From NCBI GenBank assembly GCA_938036665.1, contig CALHWR010000110.1, positions 1 to 28,777 of the forward strand: 28,777 nt of DNA, written 5' to 3'. The notes under the pieces were generated by a model. The model was not told the DNA's origin and ran no database searches. It saw only the letters and a program-made list of their open reading frames with translations. Below are positions 17,002-25,211 of this stretch, piece after piece. The DNA comes from an uncultured Collinsella sp. Its GTDB lineage: Bacteria; Actinomycetota; Coriobacteriia; Coriobacteriales; Coriobacteriaceae. Numbering within the stretch: the first letter of the stretch is position 1; every line of letters begins with the position of its first letter. The translations under genes were made by a program, and so were the position numbers.

Positions 17002-17030
17002 AAAAGAAGGGCCACCCGAAGGTGACCCTT
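17002..17030 (-). terminator. Rho-independent terminator or attenuator after rplS
   Basis: AAGGG-C-CACC (17007-17016) pairs with GGTG-A-CCCTT (17021-17030) around a tight CGAA loop with one internal mismatch. It is followed on the minus strand by CTTTTT. It lies 35 bases past the rplS stop and upstream of rnhB, so it should reduce rnhB transcription relative to rplS. Confidence 0.85.
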
Positions 17031-17064
17031 GTGTCCAAACGAGTGGACAGACGCTGCGATCTTC

Positions 17065-17406
17065 TTAGCGCTTCTCGGGGATGCGAGCAGCCTTGCCCAC
17101 CTTGTCGCGGAGGTAGTACAGCTTGGCGCGACGGACGCGACCATGACGGACGACCTCGAGCTTGGCGATCTTGGGGCTGTGAAGCGGGAAGGTACGCTCA
17201 ACACCGACACCGAAGGACATCTTGCGGACGGTGAAGGTCTCGCGGGCACCGGCGCCGGCCATGCGGATGACGTCGCCCTGGAAGACCTGAATGCGCTCGC
17301 GGTCGCCTTCCTTAATGCGGTAGTGAACCTTGACGTTGTCGGCGACGCGAACCTGAGGAATGTCCTCGCGGATCTGCTGACGCTCGATTGCGCGGATGTA
17401 ATCCAT
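17065..17406 (-). CDS. rplS: 50S ribosomal protein L19
   Basis: L19 lies at the 30S-50S interface of the ribosome. The 113-residue product contains the family hallmarks [33 protein letters not shown] and [18 protein letters not shown]. The start is ATG 17406 with AAGGA eight bases upstream; an in-frame TTG two codons earlier is less well placed. In many bacteria rplS follows trmD directly. Here lepB, glyQ, glyS, a PPDK regulator and ppdK lie between them, and rplS has its own strong promoter and terminator. Confidence 0.98.
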   Translation of the reverse strand: MDYIRAIERQQIREDIPQVRVADNVKVHYRIKEGDRERIQVFQGDVIRMAGAGARETFTVRKMSFGVGVERTFPLHSPKIAKLEVVRHGRVRRAKLYYLRDKVGKAARIPEKR

Positions 17407-17430
17407 GTGCAATTCCTTACTCTTCTAGAG

Positions 17431-17454
17431 GTGCCGTACCACCTTGGCCGGCAC
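17431..17454 (-). promoter_or_regulatory. Hairpin in the rplS leader
   Basis: GTGCCG (17431-17436) and CGGCAC (17449-17454) form a stem in the short leader of about 60 bases between the predicted transcription start and the L19 start codon. L19 mRNA leaders with protein-binding hairpins are known in other phyla; correspondence to those is not established here. Confidence 0.35.
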
Positions 17455-17475
17455 GTAGTTGAACAAACGTATTCG

Positions 17476-17503
17476 AGTATACACGCGCGGGTTTCTGCTG
17501 CAA
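17476..17503 (-). promoter_or_regulatory. rplS promoter
   Basis: Minus-strand TTGCAG (17503-17498) and TATACT (17481-17476) are separated by 16 bases. A TG dinucleotide directly before the -10 box makes it partly extended. Predicted transcription starts near 17469. It is one of the best vegetative promoter matches in the window and fits separate expression of L19. Confidence 0.65.
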
Positions 17504-17548
17504 GAACATTTTTTCACGCAGACAAAAAGACAAAACCCGCACATGATA

Positions 17549-17578
17549 ACCGCCCGTCTCACGAATGAGACGGGCGGT
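17549..17578 (-). terminator. Terminator hairpin after ppdK
   Basis: ACCGCCCGTCTC (17549-17560) pairs perfectly with GAGACGGGCGGT (17567-17578) around a six-base loop. The stem is very stable, but the downstream minus-strand tail (TATCATGTGCGGGTTTTG) is only weakly U-rich. Confidence 0.75.
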
Positions 17579-17616
17579 ATGAAGGGGGACTATGCCAGGC
17601 GTCGATGCGCAGGGCG

Positions 17617-20367
17617 CTAGGCGTTGCGCTTGGCCTCGAGCTTGGCCTGAGCGGCAGCCAGACGCGCCAGGGGCACGCGGTAAGGCGAGCAGGACACATA
17701 GTCCACATCGGCCACGTTAAACAGGCCCTTGATGGACTTGGGGTCGCCGCCGTGCTCGCCGCACCCGCCAAAGTGCATGCCAGGGTTGGTGGCGCGACCC
17801 TTTTCGACGGCCATGCGCACGAGCTCCAGCACCGCCGTATCGATGGTCTCGAAGGGGTTGTCCTTCAGGATCTTCTTGTGCAGGTACAGCGGAATGAACT
17901 TAGCCTCGGCGTCGTCACGCGAGAAACCGAAAGTCGTCTGCGTGAGGTCGTTGGTGCCAAAGCAGAAGAAGTCGGCGTGCTGCGCGATCTCGTCGGCGAC
18001 CATGCAAGCGCGCGGCAGCTCGAGCATCGTACCCACGGGAATGTTGAGCTCGACACCTTCCTCGGAGGAGACCTCGGCGATCACGCGCTCGATGACCTCG
18101 CGAGTCTGAACGTGCTCGGCCGTAATGGAAACGAGCGGGACCATAATCTCGGGACGCGGGTCGACGCCTTCCTTGATAAGGCGGGCGGCAGCCGTTGCCA
18201 CGGCACGGACCTGCATGAGCGGCAGGTCACCGAAGACGACGGACAGGCGCACGCCGCGCAAGCCCAGCATCGGGTTGGACTCGACCATGCCGTCGATACG
18301 ACGCAGGCGGGCATGCAGGGCGGCAAGCTCTTCCTCGCTGGCGCCGGCGGCCTCCTTCTTGGTGATGGCGACCTCAAGCTCACGCGGATCGTCAAGGAAC
18401 TCGTGCAGCGGCGGATCGAGCAGACGCACGACCACATCGCGACCGGACATGGTCTTGAACATCGCCAGGAAGTCCTCGGTCTGGACCTTGAGCAGGTCGG
18501 CCAGGGCCTGCTGCTTTACGGCCTCGTCATCGGACAGGATAAAGCTCTGGATGATGTTCTTGCGGTCGCCCAGGAACATATGCTCGGTGCGGCACAGGCC
18601 GATGGCCTCGGCGCCAAACTCGAGCGCGAGCGCGGCATCCTCGGGGTTGTCGGCGTTGACGCGCACGTGGTTGGCGTGGCCGCAGGTCTCGTCCAAGCGA
18701 ATCTCGTCGGCCCAGGACAGGATGGTGTCCAGGTCGCCGGTGAGCTCGGCCGAAACCAGGTCGACGGCGCCGTCGACGACGATGCCCTGGGTACCGTCGA
18801 TGGAGATGACATCACCCTCGCGCAGCACGCGGTCGCTGCCCTCGATGTGCACGACCTTCTCGGCAGCGTCGATATGGAAGCGCTCGACACCGCAGACGCA
18901 GGGCGTACCCATGCCGCGGGCGATAACGGCGGCATGGCTCGTCTTGCCGCCATGGCTGGTCAGGATGCCCTCGGCGGCGACCATACCCTTCAGGTCATCG
19001 GGGTTGGTCTCCCAACGAACCAGAATGACCTTGTGACCCTCGTTGGCGCGCGCGACGGCGTCGTCACTCGAGAACACGACCTCGCCCACGGCGGCACCGG
19101 GGCTGGCGTTAAGGCCGCTGGCCAGGGCCTCGTACTTCTTGGAGGCGTCGAACTGCGGGTGCAGGAGCTGATCGAGCTGCGCGGGATCGATGCGGCTCAC
19201 GGCCTCCTCGCGGGTGATGAGGCCCTCCTCGACCATCTCGATAGCGATGCGCAGCGCGGCGGTAGCGGTGCGCTTGCCCACGCGAGTCTGAAGCATCCAA
19301 AGTTTACCCTGCTCGATGGTGAATTCGATATCGCACATGTCGCGATAGTGATCCTCGAGCGTCAGGAACACGCGCTCGAGCTCCTCACCTGCAGACTCGA
19401 GGCCCGGGGTAGTCTTGAGGTCGGCGATGGGCTCGGTGTTACGGATGCCGGCGACGACGTCCTCGCCCTGGGCGTTGACCAGAAAGTCGCCGTAGAACTC
19501 CTTGGTGCCGTCGGCCGGGTTGCGCGTAAAGGCGACGCCGGTCGCAGAGGTCTCCCCCTTGTTGCCAAAGGCCATGGCCTGGACGTTGACGGCAGTACCG
19601 AGCTCGTCGGAAATGCCGTGCTGCATGCGGTAGATGCAGGCGCGCTCGTTCATCCAACTGCCAAAGACGGCCTGGATGGCAAGGCGCAGCTGAAGCTCAG
19701 GATCGTACGGGAAGACGGGCTTGCCGTCGGCGACCTCGAGCTCGGGATACAGGACGGCCTCGACGTTCTCGGAGAAGATGCCCTTAAAGGTCTCGACGAG
19801 CTCCTGCAGATCCTCGGCCGAAAGCTCGGAATCGACACGAACGCCAGCGACCAGGCGGGCCTGGGTCAGGGCGTTCTCGAATTGATCGGCATCGACGCCC
19901 ATGACGACGTTGGAGAACATCTGGATAAAGCGACGGTAGCTGTCCCAGGCAAAGCGCGGGTTCTGCGTCTGCGCGATAAGGCCCTGGACGGAATCGTCGT
20001 TGAGGCCCAGGTTGAGGACCGTGTCCATCATGCCGGGCATAGAGAACGGAGCGCCCGAGCGAACCGACACGAGCAGCGGATCGGAGGCATCGCCGAGTTT
20101 CTTGCCGCAACGGGCCTCGAGGTCCGCCTCGGCGGCAACGATCTCATCGAGTGCGCCTTCGGGCCAGACGTTGCCGGCACCGGAGTACTCGACACAGGTC
20201 TGGCAGGTAATGGTAAAGCCACCGGGAACCGGCAGGCCGATACGGCTCATCTCGGCAAGGTTAGCGCCCTTGCCACCAAGCACGAAGTTCATGGATTTGT
20301 CGCCCTCAGTGACACAGGTGCCCTGGGCGTCGGTTCCAAAACGGTAAACCCTCTTGCAATCGCTCAC
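17617..20367 (-). CDS. ppdK: Pyruvate, phosphate dikinase
   Basis: PPDK reversibly interconverts pyruvate, ATP and phosphate with PEP, AMP and pyrophosphate, serving glycolysis with PPi or gluconeogenesis. Three domains are visible. The N-terminal nucleotide-binding domain (about 1-340) has GGKGANLAEM and the SVRSGAPFSMPGMMDT block. The phospho-histidine domain has TSHGGKTSHAAVIARGMG, with catalytic His near residue 478 and the regulatory Thr two residues before it. The C-terminal PEP/pyruvate barrel has RLLDPPLHEFL and FGGCGEHGGDP with the catalytic Cys. The start is GTG 20367, six bases after AGGGGA, giving 916 residues; a GTG seven codons earlier would bury that Shine-Dalgarno sequence. 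The adjacent upstream gene encodes the bifunctional regulator expected to modify the Thr. The upstream region is unusually AT-rich and repeat-bearing. Confidence 0.98.
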   Translation of the reverse strand: MSDCKRVYRFGTDAQGTCVTEGDKSMNFVLGGKGANLAEMSRIGLPVPGGFTITCQTCVEYSGAGNVWPEGALDEIVAAEADLEARCGKKLGDASDPLLVSVRSGAPFSMPGMMDTVLNLGLNDDSVQGLIAQTQNPRFAWDSYRRFIQMFSNVVMGVDADQFENALTQARLVAGVRVDSELSAEDLQELVETFKGIFSENVEAVLYPELEVADGKPVFPYDPELQLRLAIQAVFGSWMNERACIYRMQHGISDELGTAVNVQAMAFGNKGETSATGVAFTRNPADGTKEFYGDFLVNAQGEDVVAGIRNTEPIADLKTTPGLESAGEELERVFLTLEDHYRDMCDIEFTIEQGKLWMLQTRVGKRTATAALRIAIEMVEEGLITREEAVSRIDPAQLDQLLHPQFDASKKYEALASGLNASPGAAVGEVVFSSDDAVARANEGHKVILVRWETNPDDLKGMVAAEGILTSHGGKTSHAAVIARGMGTPCVCGVERFHIDAAEKVVHIEGSDRVLREGDVISIDGTQGIVVDGAVDLVSAELTGDLDTILSWADEIRLDETCGHANHVRVNADNPEDAALALEFGAEAIGLCRTEHMFLGDRKNIIQSFILSDDEAVKQQALADLLKVQTEDFLAMFKTMSGRDVVVRLLDPPLHEFLDDPRELEVAITKKEAAGASEEELAALHARLRRIDGMVESNPMLGLRGVRLSVVFGDLPLMQVRAVATAAARLIKEGVDPRPEIMVPLVSITAEHVQTREVIERVIAEVSSEEGVELNIPVGTMLELPRACMVADEIAQHADFFCFGTNDLTQTTFGFSRDDAEAKFIPLYLHKKILKDNPFETIDTAVLELVRMAVEKGRATNPGMHFGGCGEHGGDPKSIKGLFNVADVDYVSCSPYRVPLARLAAAQAKLEAKRNA

Positions 20368-20442
20368 GATACTTCCCCTTCCATGCACTTACGCGCACGA
20401 CCGTGGTAACGAATCGACCCGCCGAATGCGAGCCGTGAGGGT

Positions 20443-20448
20443 ACTATA
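20443..20448 (-). promoter_or_regulatory. Candidate ppdK -10 element
   Basis: Minus-strand TATAGT at 20448-20443 is a good -10 box, placing the start of transcription near 20436, about 70 bases upstream of the ppdK GTG. The sequence 17 bases further upstream (GCAAGC) does not resemble a -35 box, which would fit an activator-dependent promoter. Confidence 0.4.
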
Positions 20449-20489
20449 CGGCGGGTTTTGGGCGGGCTTGCGCAGAGGGCGCGGGGGTT

Positions 20490-20528
20490 GGTAAACGTGG
20501 TAAATATGGCGGTAAACGGTAGGTAAAG
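20490..20528 (-). repeat. Four TTTACC direct repeats upstream of ppdK
   Basis: GGTAAA (TTTACC on the ppdK strand) occurs at 20490, 20499, 20511 and 20522, spaced 9, 12 and 11 bases, about one helical turn. The fourth copy also forms an inverted repeat with TTACC at 20533-20537. The array lies about 55-90 bases upstream of the predicted ppdK transcription start, a usual place for an activator. No bound protein is known. Confidence 0.5.
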
Positions 20529-20552
20529 TTGGTTACCTTATGAAGATACCAA

Positions 20553-20567
20553 TGCAAGATGCTTGCA
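20553..20567. repeat. Perfect 15-base palindrome upstream of ppdK
   Basis: TGCAAG and CTTGCA flank a three-base ATG centre. The dyad looks like a dimeric-regulator operator. It lies between the PPDK regulatory-protein gene and the TTTACC array, in an AT-rich intergenic stretch with no coding potential. Confidence 0.4.
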
Positions 20568-20664
20568 GGTCAAATGCTAGTTTATTGCTAAATCGCTTTA
20601 CCAATATCGTGCATTATTTTTAGGTAGTCTTTTAGAGACGGGCATTTTTAGCTACCCCAATAAG

Positions 20665-21540
20665 CTAGCTTTGCTGGGCTCGGCGGGCGGCGCGGCGGGC
20701 ACGGGCATCTTGGATTTCCTCCAAGTGGCTAATGATCTCGGCAGCGCTTTCCTCGATGGCCTTGCCATCGGTACGCACCACAAAGCAGCCTAGGCGCTTC
20801 ATGAGGGCACGGGCTTCCTCAAGCTCGCTGCGCACACTCTCGGGCTCGGCATAGGAGCCGGCAACGGCACGGGCGTAGTCATCGCCCAAGCGACTATCGC
20901 GAATTTCGGAAATCACATCGACGGTCGAGATCAGACCAAACAACCGCATCGGGTCAACCTCGTAAATCGACTTCGGCGGCTCCATGCCATGCGCCAGTGG
21001 GACATTGGCGACCTTGTAGCCCTGATAGGCTAAATACATCGACAGCGGCGTCTTGGATGTACGCGACACACCCAGCAGCACGATATCGGCACCCGACAGA
21101 TCGTCGCAACCGCGCCCGTCATCGTGCTCAACGAAATACTCCATGGCCTCGATACGATGGAAATAGCGGTCATCGGTCTTGTGAATCACGCCCGCAACGC
21201 ACTTGGGCGGCACACCGATGAGCGACGACAGCACGGCAAGCGTCGGGCCGATCAGGTCGACCGAACGGATATGCAGCATACCCAGGTAATCGAGCACGCG
21301 GGCGCGAAGCGCCGGATCGACAATGGTATGGAACACGGCGACATCGCGATGGTCGGCATCGACGCGCGGCCCCACAAATGACTTGACCTGCTCCACGGAG
21401 GTCACCTTGGGCAGGCGCAAAACGCGAAAAGCCCCTTCATCAAATTGCCCGGACGCCGCAAGCACCACCTCACAAGCGGTATCGCCGAGCGAGTCGGAGA
21501 TAACGATAACGGTGGGACGAGCGGTGACCGGGCAATCCAT
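20665..21540 (-). CDS. Pyruvate, phosphate dikinase regulatory protein (DUF299 kinase/pyrophosphorylase)
   Basis: This family (PpsR/YqfL/PDRP) inactivates PPDK or PEP synthase by ADP-dependent phosphorylation of the active-site Thr and reactivates it by phosphate-dependent dephosphorylation. The N-terminus has VIVISDSLGDTACEV. The P-loop-like nucleotide segment GVSRTSKTPLSMYLA is intact in the middle, followed by GYKVANVPL and the FGLISTVDVISEIR region. The 291-residue length is slightly above the usual 270, the excess being an Arg/Ala-rich C-terminal tail. ATG 21540 is preceded by AAGGAG. Its direct neighbour downstream is ppdK, which strongly suggests PPDK rather than PEP synthase as target. 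glyS lies 34 bases upstream, so glyQ-glyS and this gene are probably co-transcribed. Confidence 0.95.
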   Translation of the reverse strand: MDCPVTARPTVIVISDSLGDTACEVVLAASGQFDEGAFRVLRLPKVTSVEQVKSFVGPRVDADHRDVAVFHTIVDPALRARVLDYLGMLHIRSVDLIGPTLAVLSSLIGVPPKCVAGVIHKTDDRYFHRIEAMEYFVEHDDGRGCDDLSGADIVLLGVSRTSKTPLSMYLAYQGYKVANVPLAHGMEPPKSIYEVDPMRLFGLISTVDVISEIRDSRLGDDYARAVAGSYAEPESVRSELEEARALMKRLGCFVVRTDGKAIEESAAEIISHLEEIQDARARRAARRAQQS

Positions 21541-21574
21541 GCGGGGCTCCTTTTGCGCTTATGCGCAGGCTGGC

Positions 21575-23671
21575 TTACTTTTTGCGGGCAAGCTCACCGA
21601 TGTTGGCAATGCCGGAGAAAACGGCCTCGAAGCGGTTGAGCAGCTTAAGGCGATTATCGCGAAGCAGCTCGTCCTTGTCCATGACCATGACCTCATCGAA
21701 GAAACGGTCGATGGGCGCGCGCAGGGCGGCGAGGGCGGCAAATGCGGTCGGGTAGTCCTCGGCAGCAAGGGCGGCATCGACGGCGGTCTGAGCAGCCTCG
21801 GAGGCGTCGGCGAGCGCAAGCTCGACCTCGCCCATCAGGCTGCGGTCATACTCCGCACCCAGCTCGGGCTTGGAGATATGCGCGGCGCGGGCATAGGCGG
21901 TCGCCAGGTTGTCGAACGTCTCAGCGTCGTTCTTGCGGGCCTCGTCGAGGGCGGCGCAGCGGGCGAAGAAGACGGACGGGGCGATGATGTGCACCGCGGA
22001 GACGGCGGCGACGGTATCGGCCGGAATCTTTTCGTCGCGGGCCATGCTCACCAGGCGGCCATGGAAGAAGTCACGAACCTGCTGGGCGACCTCGGCGGCG
22101 TCGAACTCAATGCCCTGCTCACTGTAGAGTTCGAGGGCAAAGTCGATGAGCGACGTGGGGTCGATCGGCAGACGGTCGCGCAGGATGTTGATAATGCCGA
22201 TAGCGGCACGACGCAGCGCGTAGGGGTCGGAGGAGCCGGTCGGGGGCTCGCCGATGGCAAAGATACCGGCGATGGTATCGAGCTTGTCGGCGCAGGCCAC
22301 GATGCAGCCAGCGGTGCCCTCGGGCAGCTCGTCACCGGCAAAACGGGGACGATAGTGATCGCGAATAGCATGGGCGACCTCGTCGTTCTCCCCCATCGCG
22401 GTCGCGTAATAACCGCCCATCACGCCCTGCTGGCTCGTGAACTCGACGACGGCGTTGGACACCAGGTCTGCCTTGCACAGGTGTGCGGCGCGAGCGGCGT
22501 CGGCGGCAAGATGGGCGCCCAGGTGAGCCTCGCGGGCGATAGCGAGCGCGAGCTGCTCGATGCGCTCGGACTTGGCGAGCACGCTACCGAGCTTCTCCTG
22601 GAAGGCAACCTTGGACAGACGCTCACGGAACTCGTCGAGGGAGATCTTCAGGTCCTCCTCGTAGAAGAACTTAGCGTCGTCCAGACGGGCGCGCACGACG
22701 CGCTCGTTACCGTCGATCACTCGCTCGGCGTTCTCGGGCTTGCTGTTGGAGACGACCACGAACTCACGCGTCAGCTTGCCCTCGCCGTCATAGATCGGGA
22801 AGTAGCGCTGGTTGGTGAGCATGGACTCGCAGATAATCTCGTGCGGGACCTTGAGGAACTCCTCGTCGAAAGTACCGACGAGCACCGTCGGCCACTCGCA
22901 GAGGTTAATGACTTCCTCAAAGACCTTCTTGGGCGTATCGACATGGCAGCCGGGGCGAGCGGCCTCGACCTCGGAGATACCGGCAAGGATGGCCTCGCGA
23001 CGGCGCTCGGCAGAAAGCACGCCGGCACCCTCGAGTACCTGCTCGTAGGCGGCGGGGCTGGCGACAACGTGGTCACCGGGGCCGAGCACGCGATGGCCGC
23101 GCGTGGTGTTGCCGCTCGTCACGTCGGCAAACGACACGGGCACGACGTCCTCGCCCAAAAGGCAGCAGATCCAGCGGACCGGACGCACGAACGTGGCGTG
23201 CTCGTGGCCCCAGCGCTGGCTGCGGTAGTTGGGCCACTGCAGGCCGGCGATGGTCTTCTCGCACAGGGCCGTCAGAATCGGGGTGGCCGGGGCGGAAGGA
23301 ATGTTCTTCTCAGCAAAGACGTACTCGCGGCCGTCGGTGTCCTCGCGACGGACCAGGTCCTCGGCAGCCACACCGCACTTGCGGGCAAAGCCCTGGGCGG
23401 CCTTGGTGGCGTTACCGTCAGCGTCGAAGGCGATGTTGGCCGCGGGGCCACGCTTGACCTCGTGAACCTCATCGGTCGCAGTGGCGACGTCGGCAACGAG
23501 CGCAGCCAGGCGACGCGGGCTCGAGATCACGCGGACCTCGCCATGGGCCAGACCGGCCTCGTCGAGACCCTTGGCGATAATGGTGCCAAGCTGCTTGACG
23601 GCATTGTTCAGCGGTGCAGAGGGCATTTCCTCCGTACCGATCTCAAACAGGAAATCCTTAGCGTCTGCCAT
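21575..23671 (-). CDS. glyS: Glycyl-tRNA synthetase beta subunit
   Basis: This is the large subunit of the tetrameric alpha2-beta2 glycyl-tRNA synthetase; it binds tRNA-Gly and contains the anticodon-binding domain. The 698-residue protein starts with the conserved FLFEIGTEEMPS and contains MSRPRRLAAL-like SSPRRLAALV, the PKKVFEEVINLCEWPTVLVG block and the TNQRYFPIYD segment. Further on come GVMGGYYATAMGE (HD-like region), GSSDPYALRRAAIGII and a helical anticodon-binding tail. ATG 23671 lies three bases from the glyQ stop. Length and all blocks look normal. Confidence 0.98.
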   Translation of the reverse strand: MADAKDFLFEIGTEEMPSAPLNNAVKQLGTIIAKGLDEAGLAHGEVRVISSPRRLAALVADVATATDEVHEVKRGPAANIAFDADGNATKAAQGFARKCGVAAEDLVRREDTDGREYVFAEKNIPSAPATPILTALCEKTIAGLQWPNYRSQRWGHEHATFVRPVRWICCLLGEDVVPVSFADVTSGNTTRGHRVLGPGDHVVASPAAYEQVLEGAGVLSAERRREAILAGISEVEAARPGCHVDTPKKVFEEVINLCEWPTVLVGTFDEEFLKVPHEIICESMLTNQRYFPIYDGEGKLTREFVVVSNSKPENAERVIDGNERVVRARLDDAKFFYEEDLKISLDEFRERLSKVAFQEKLGSVLAKSERIEQLALAIAREAHLGAHLAADAARAAHLCKADLVSNAVVEFTSQQGVMGGYYATAMGENDEVAHAIRDHYRPRFAGDELPEGTAGCIVACADKLDTIAGIFAIGEPPTGSSDPYALRRAAIGIINILRDRLPIDPTSLIDFALELYSEQGIEFDAAEVAQQVRDFFHGRLVSMARDEKIPADTVAAVSAVHIIAPSVFFARCAALDEARKNDAETFDNLATAYARAAHISKPELGAEYDRSLMGEVELALADASEAAQTAVDAALAAEDYPTAFAALAALRAPIDRFFDEVMVMDKDELLRDNRLKLLNRFEAVFSGIANIGELARKK

Positions 23672-23674
23672 GGC

Positions 23675-24586
23675 TTACGCCACCTCGCCTTCCTGGTCGG
23701 CATTCTCGTTGATTCCGGCGACCTCGGCCATATAGGCCTCGCAGCACGCCTTGGCGACGGCGCGGACGCGCAGGATGTAGTTGGCGCGCTCGACTGCGGA
23801 CAGCGCACCGCGGGCATCGAGCAGGTTGAAGGCATGACTGCACTTCATGACGCAGTCGTACGCCGGCAGCGGCAGCTTGCGCTCCAGGCAGGAGTGGCAC
23901 TCGGCCTCGTAGTCGTCGAACTTCTGACGCATCATCTCGACGTTGGCGACCTCAAAGTTGTAAGCGCTGAACTCGCGCTCGTTCTCCAGGAACACGTCGC
24001 CGTAGGTCATGGGCGTGCCGTCGGGCAGGTAGCTCCACACCAGGTCGTAGACCGAGTTGACGCCCTGGGCGTACATGGCGATACGCTCCAGGCCATAGGT
24101 GATCTCGACGGGCACGGGATCGACCTCGATGCCGCCCACCTGCTGGAAGTACGTAAACTGCGTGACCTCCATGCCGTTGAGCCAGACCTCCCAGCCAAGG
24201 CCCCAGGCGCCGAGCGTCGGGCTCTCCCAGTCGTCCTCGACAAAGCGGACGTCATGGTCGTTGGGGTCCAGGCCAATGGCGGCCAGCGAACCCAGGTAGA
24301 GCTCCTGGGCGTTGACCGGCGAAGGCTTGATGAGCACCTGGAACTGATAGTAGTGCTGCATGCGGTTGGGGTTCTCGCCGTAGCGGCCGTCGGCGGGACG
24401 GCGGCAGGGCTGCGCATAGCAGGTGCGCCACTCGGCGGGACCAAGCGAGCGCAGCGTGGTCGCGGTATGGAAGGTACCGGCACCGACCTCGGAGTCATAG
24501 GGCTGCATAATGACGCAGCCCTGCTCGCCCCAGTACTGCTGGAGGCGCAGGATGATGTCTTGGAAGGAAAGCGATGAAGCGTTCAT
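23675..24586 (-). CDS. glyQ: Glycyl-tRNA synthetase alpha subunit
   Basis: This is the catalytic subunit of the bacterial alpha2-beta2 enzyme, a class II synthetase that activates glycine. The N-terminus contains [24 protein letters not shown], followed by [16 protein letters not shown] and the tRNA-acceptor region [16 protein letters not shown]. The [19 protein letters not shown] block is the best-known signature and is intact. The length of 303 residues is normal. ATG 24586 has GAGG upstream. A TATAGT box about 50 bases upstream of the ATG suggests the glyQ-glyS-PDRP group has its own start of transcription after lepB. Confidence 0.98.
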   Translation of the reverse strand: MNASSLSFQDIILRLQQYWGEQGCVIMQPYDSEVGAGTFHTATTLRSLGPAEWRTCYAQPCRRPADGRYGENPNRMQHYYQFQVLIKPSPVNAQELYLGSLAAIGLDPNDHDVRFVEDDWESPTLGAWGLGWEVWLNGMEVTQFTYFQQVGGIEVDPVPVEITYGLERIAMYAQGVNSVYDLVWSYLPDGTPMTYGDVFLENEREFSAYNFEVANVEMMRQKFDDYEAECHSCLERKLPLPAYDCVMKCSHAFNLLDARGALSAVERANYILRVRAVAKACCEAYMAEVAGINENADQEGEVA

Positions 24587-24632
24587 GCCTCTAATATCCC
24601 CTCGTCGAAACGATTACACGGTTAGGTACTGT

Positions 24633-24638
24633 ACTATA
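24633..24638 (-). promoter_or_regulatory. Candidate glyQ -10 element
   Basis: Minus-strand TATAGT at 24638-24633 lies in the 59-base gap between lepB and glyQ and would give a leader of about 40 bases. No -35 match is visible. The sequence just before it (AAAAACCGC) resembles the one before the ppdK -10 box. Confidence 0.35.
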
Positions 24639-24645
24639 GCGGTTT

Positions 24646-25209
24646 TTAGTCGATAGCGCCGATACGGTTGAGCGGCCAGTAGCGCACAAGTGCAACGGCT
24701 ATCAAGTCGGAGCGGTCGACCGGGCCAAAGTAGCGGGAGTCGGCAGAGTTCTCGCGGTTGTCGCCCATCACCCACACACAGTCGTCAGGGACGGTGTAGG
24801 GATAGCTCACCTGAGCGCCGGGGGCTTGGGCCGAAAGCGGCCAGCTCATGCCGGTTGTATAGTCTTCGTCGAGCGCCTGGCCGTCGACGACAACCTTGCC
24901 GTCCTGCAGGTCGACCGTCTGACCGGCCGTGGCAATAACGCGCTTTACCAGCACGTCATGCTCGGACGTGGCATCGGGGTTGTGGAACACCACGATATCG
25001 CCTTGCTTGACGGGCTGCCCAAGCTCGAGGCTGACCTTTTGCGCCAGGATCTGGTCGCCAATCTCGATCGTGGACTCCATGGAACCGGTAGGCACCACAA
25101 AGGGTTCGACCACAAACGAGCGAATCAAAAAGGTGGCGACCAGTGCGATCGCGACGACCACGATCCACTCAAACGCACCCTTTAGCACGGAATGCTGCGA
25201 TGGAACCAT
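24646..25209 (-). CDS. lepB: Type I signal peptidase
   Basis: LepB is a membrane-anchored serine protease that removes signal peptides from exported preproteins on the outer face of the cytoplasmic membrane. From ATG 25209 the protein is 187 residues. It has one N-terminal membrane helix (about 13-30), the catalytic Ser in VPTGSMEST (residue 43), the catalytic Lys in VLVKRVIA (residue 89) and the box E segment MGDNRENSADSRYFGPV. The open frame continues 34 codons upstream inside trmD, but GAGGAG lies correctly before 25209, two bases after the trmD stop. The Gram-positive short form with a single transmembrane segment is expected. Confidence 0.96.
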   Translation of the reverse strand: MVPSQHSVLKGAFEWIVVVAIALVATFLIRSFVVEPFVVPTGSMESTIEIGDQILAQKVSLELGQPVKQGDIVVFHNPDATSEHDVLVKRVIATAGQTVDLQDGKVVVDGQALDEDYTTGMSWPLSAQAPGAQVSYPYTVPDDCVWVMGDNRENSADSRYFGPVDRSDLIAVALVRYWPLNRIGAID

Positions 25210-25211
25210 TC

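Noticed and set aside
17605..20409. A 934-codon plus-strand open frame opposite ppdK
   Set aside because: It mirrors ppdK codon by codon and shows the same shadow composition; it has no motif and no start signal.
21323..24577. A 1084-codon open frame on the plus strand opposite glyS, glyQ and the PPDK regulator
   Set aside because: It is antisense to three firmly identified genes. It has low-complexity Gly/Leu/Val/Asp/His-rich translation typical of the complement of GC-rich genes, and no ribosome-binding site or recognisable domain.
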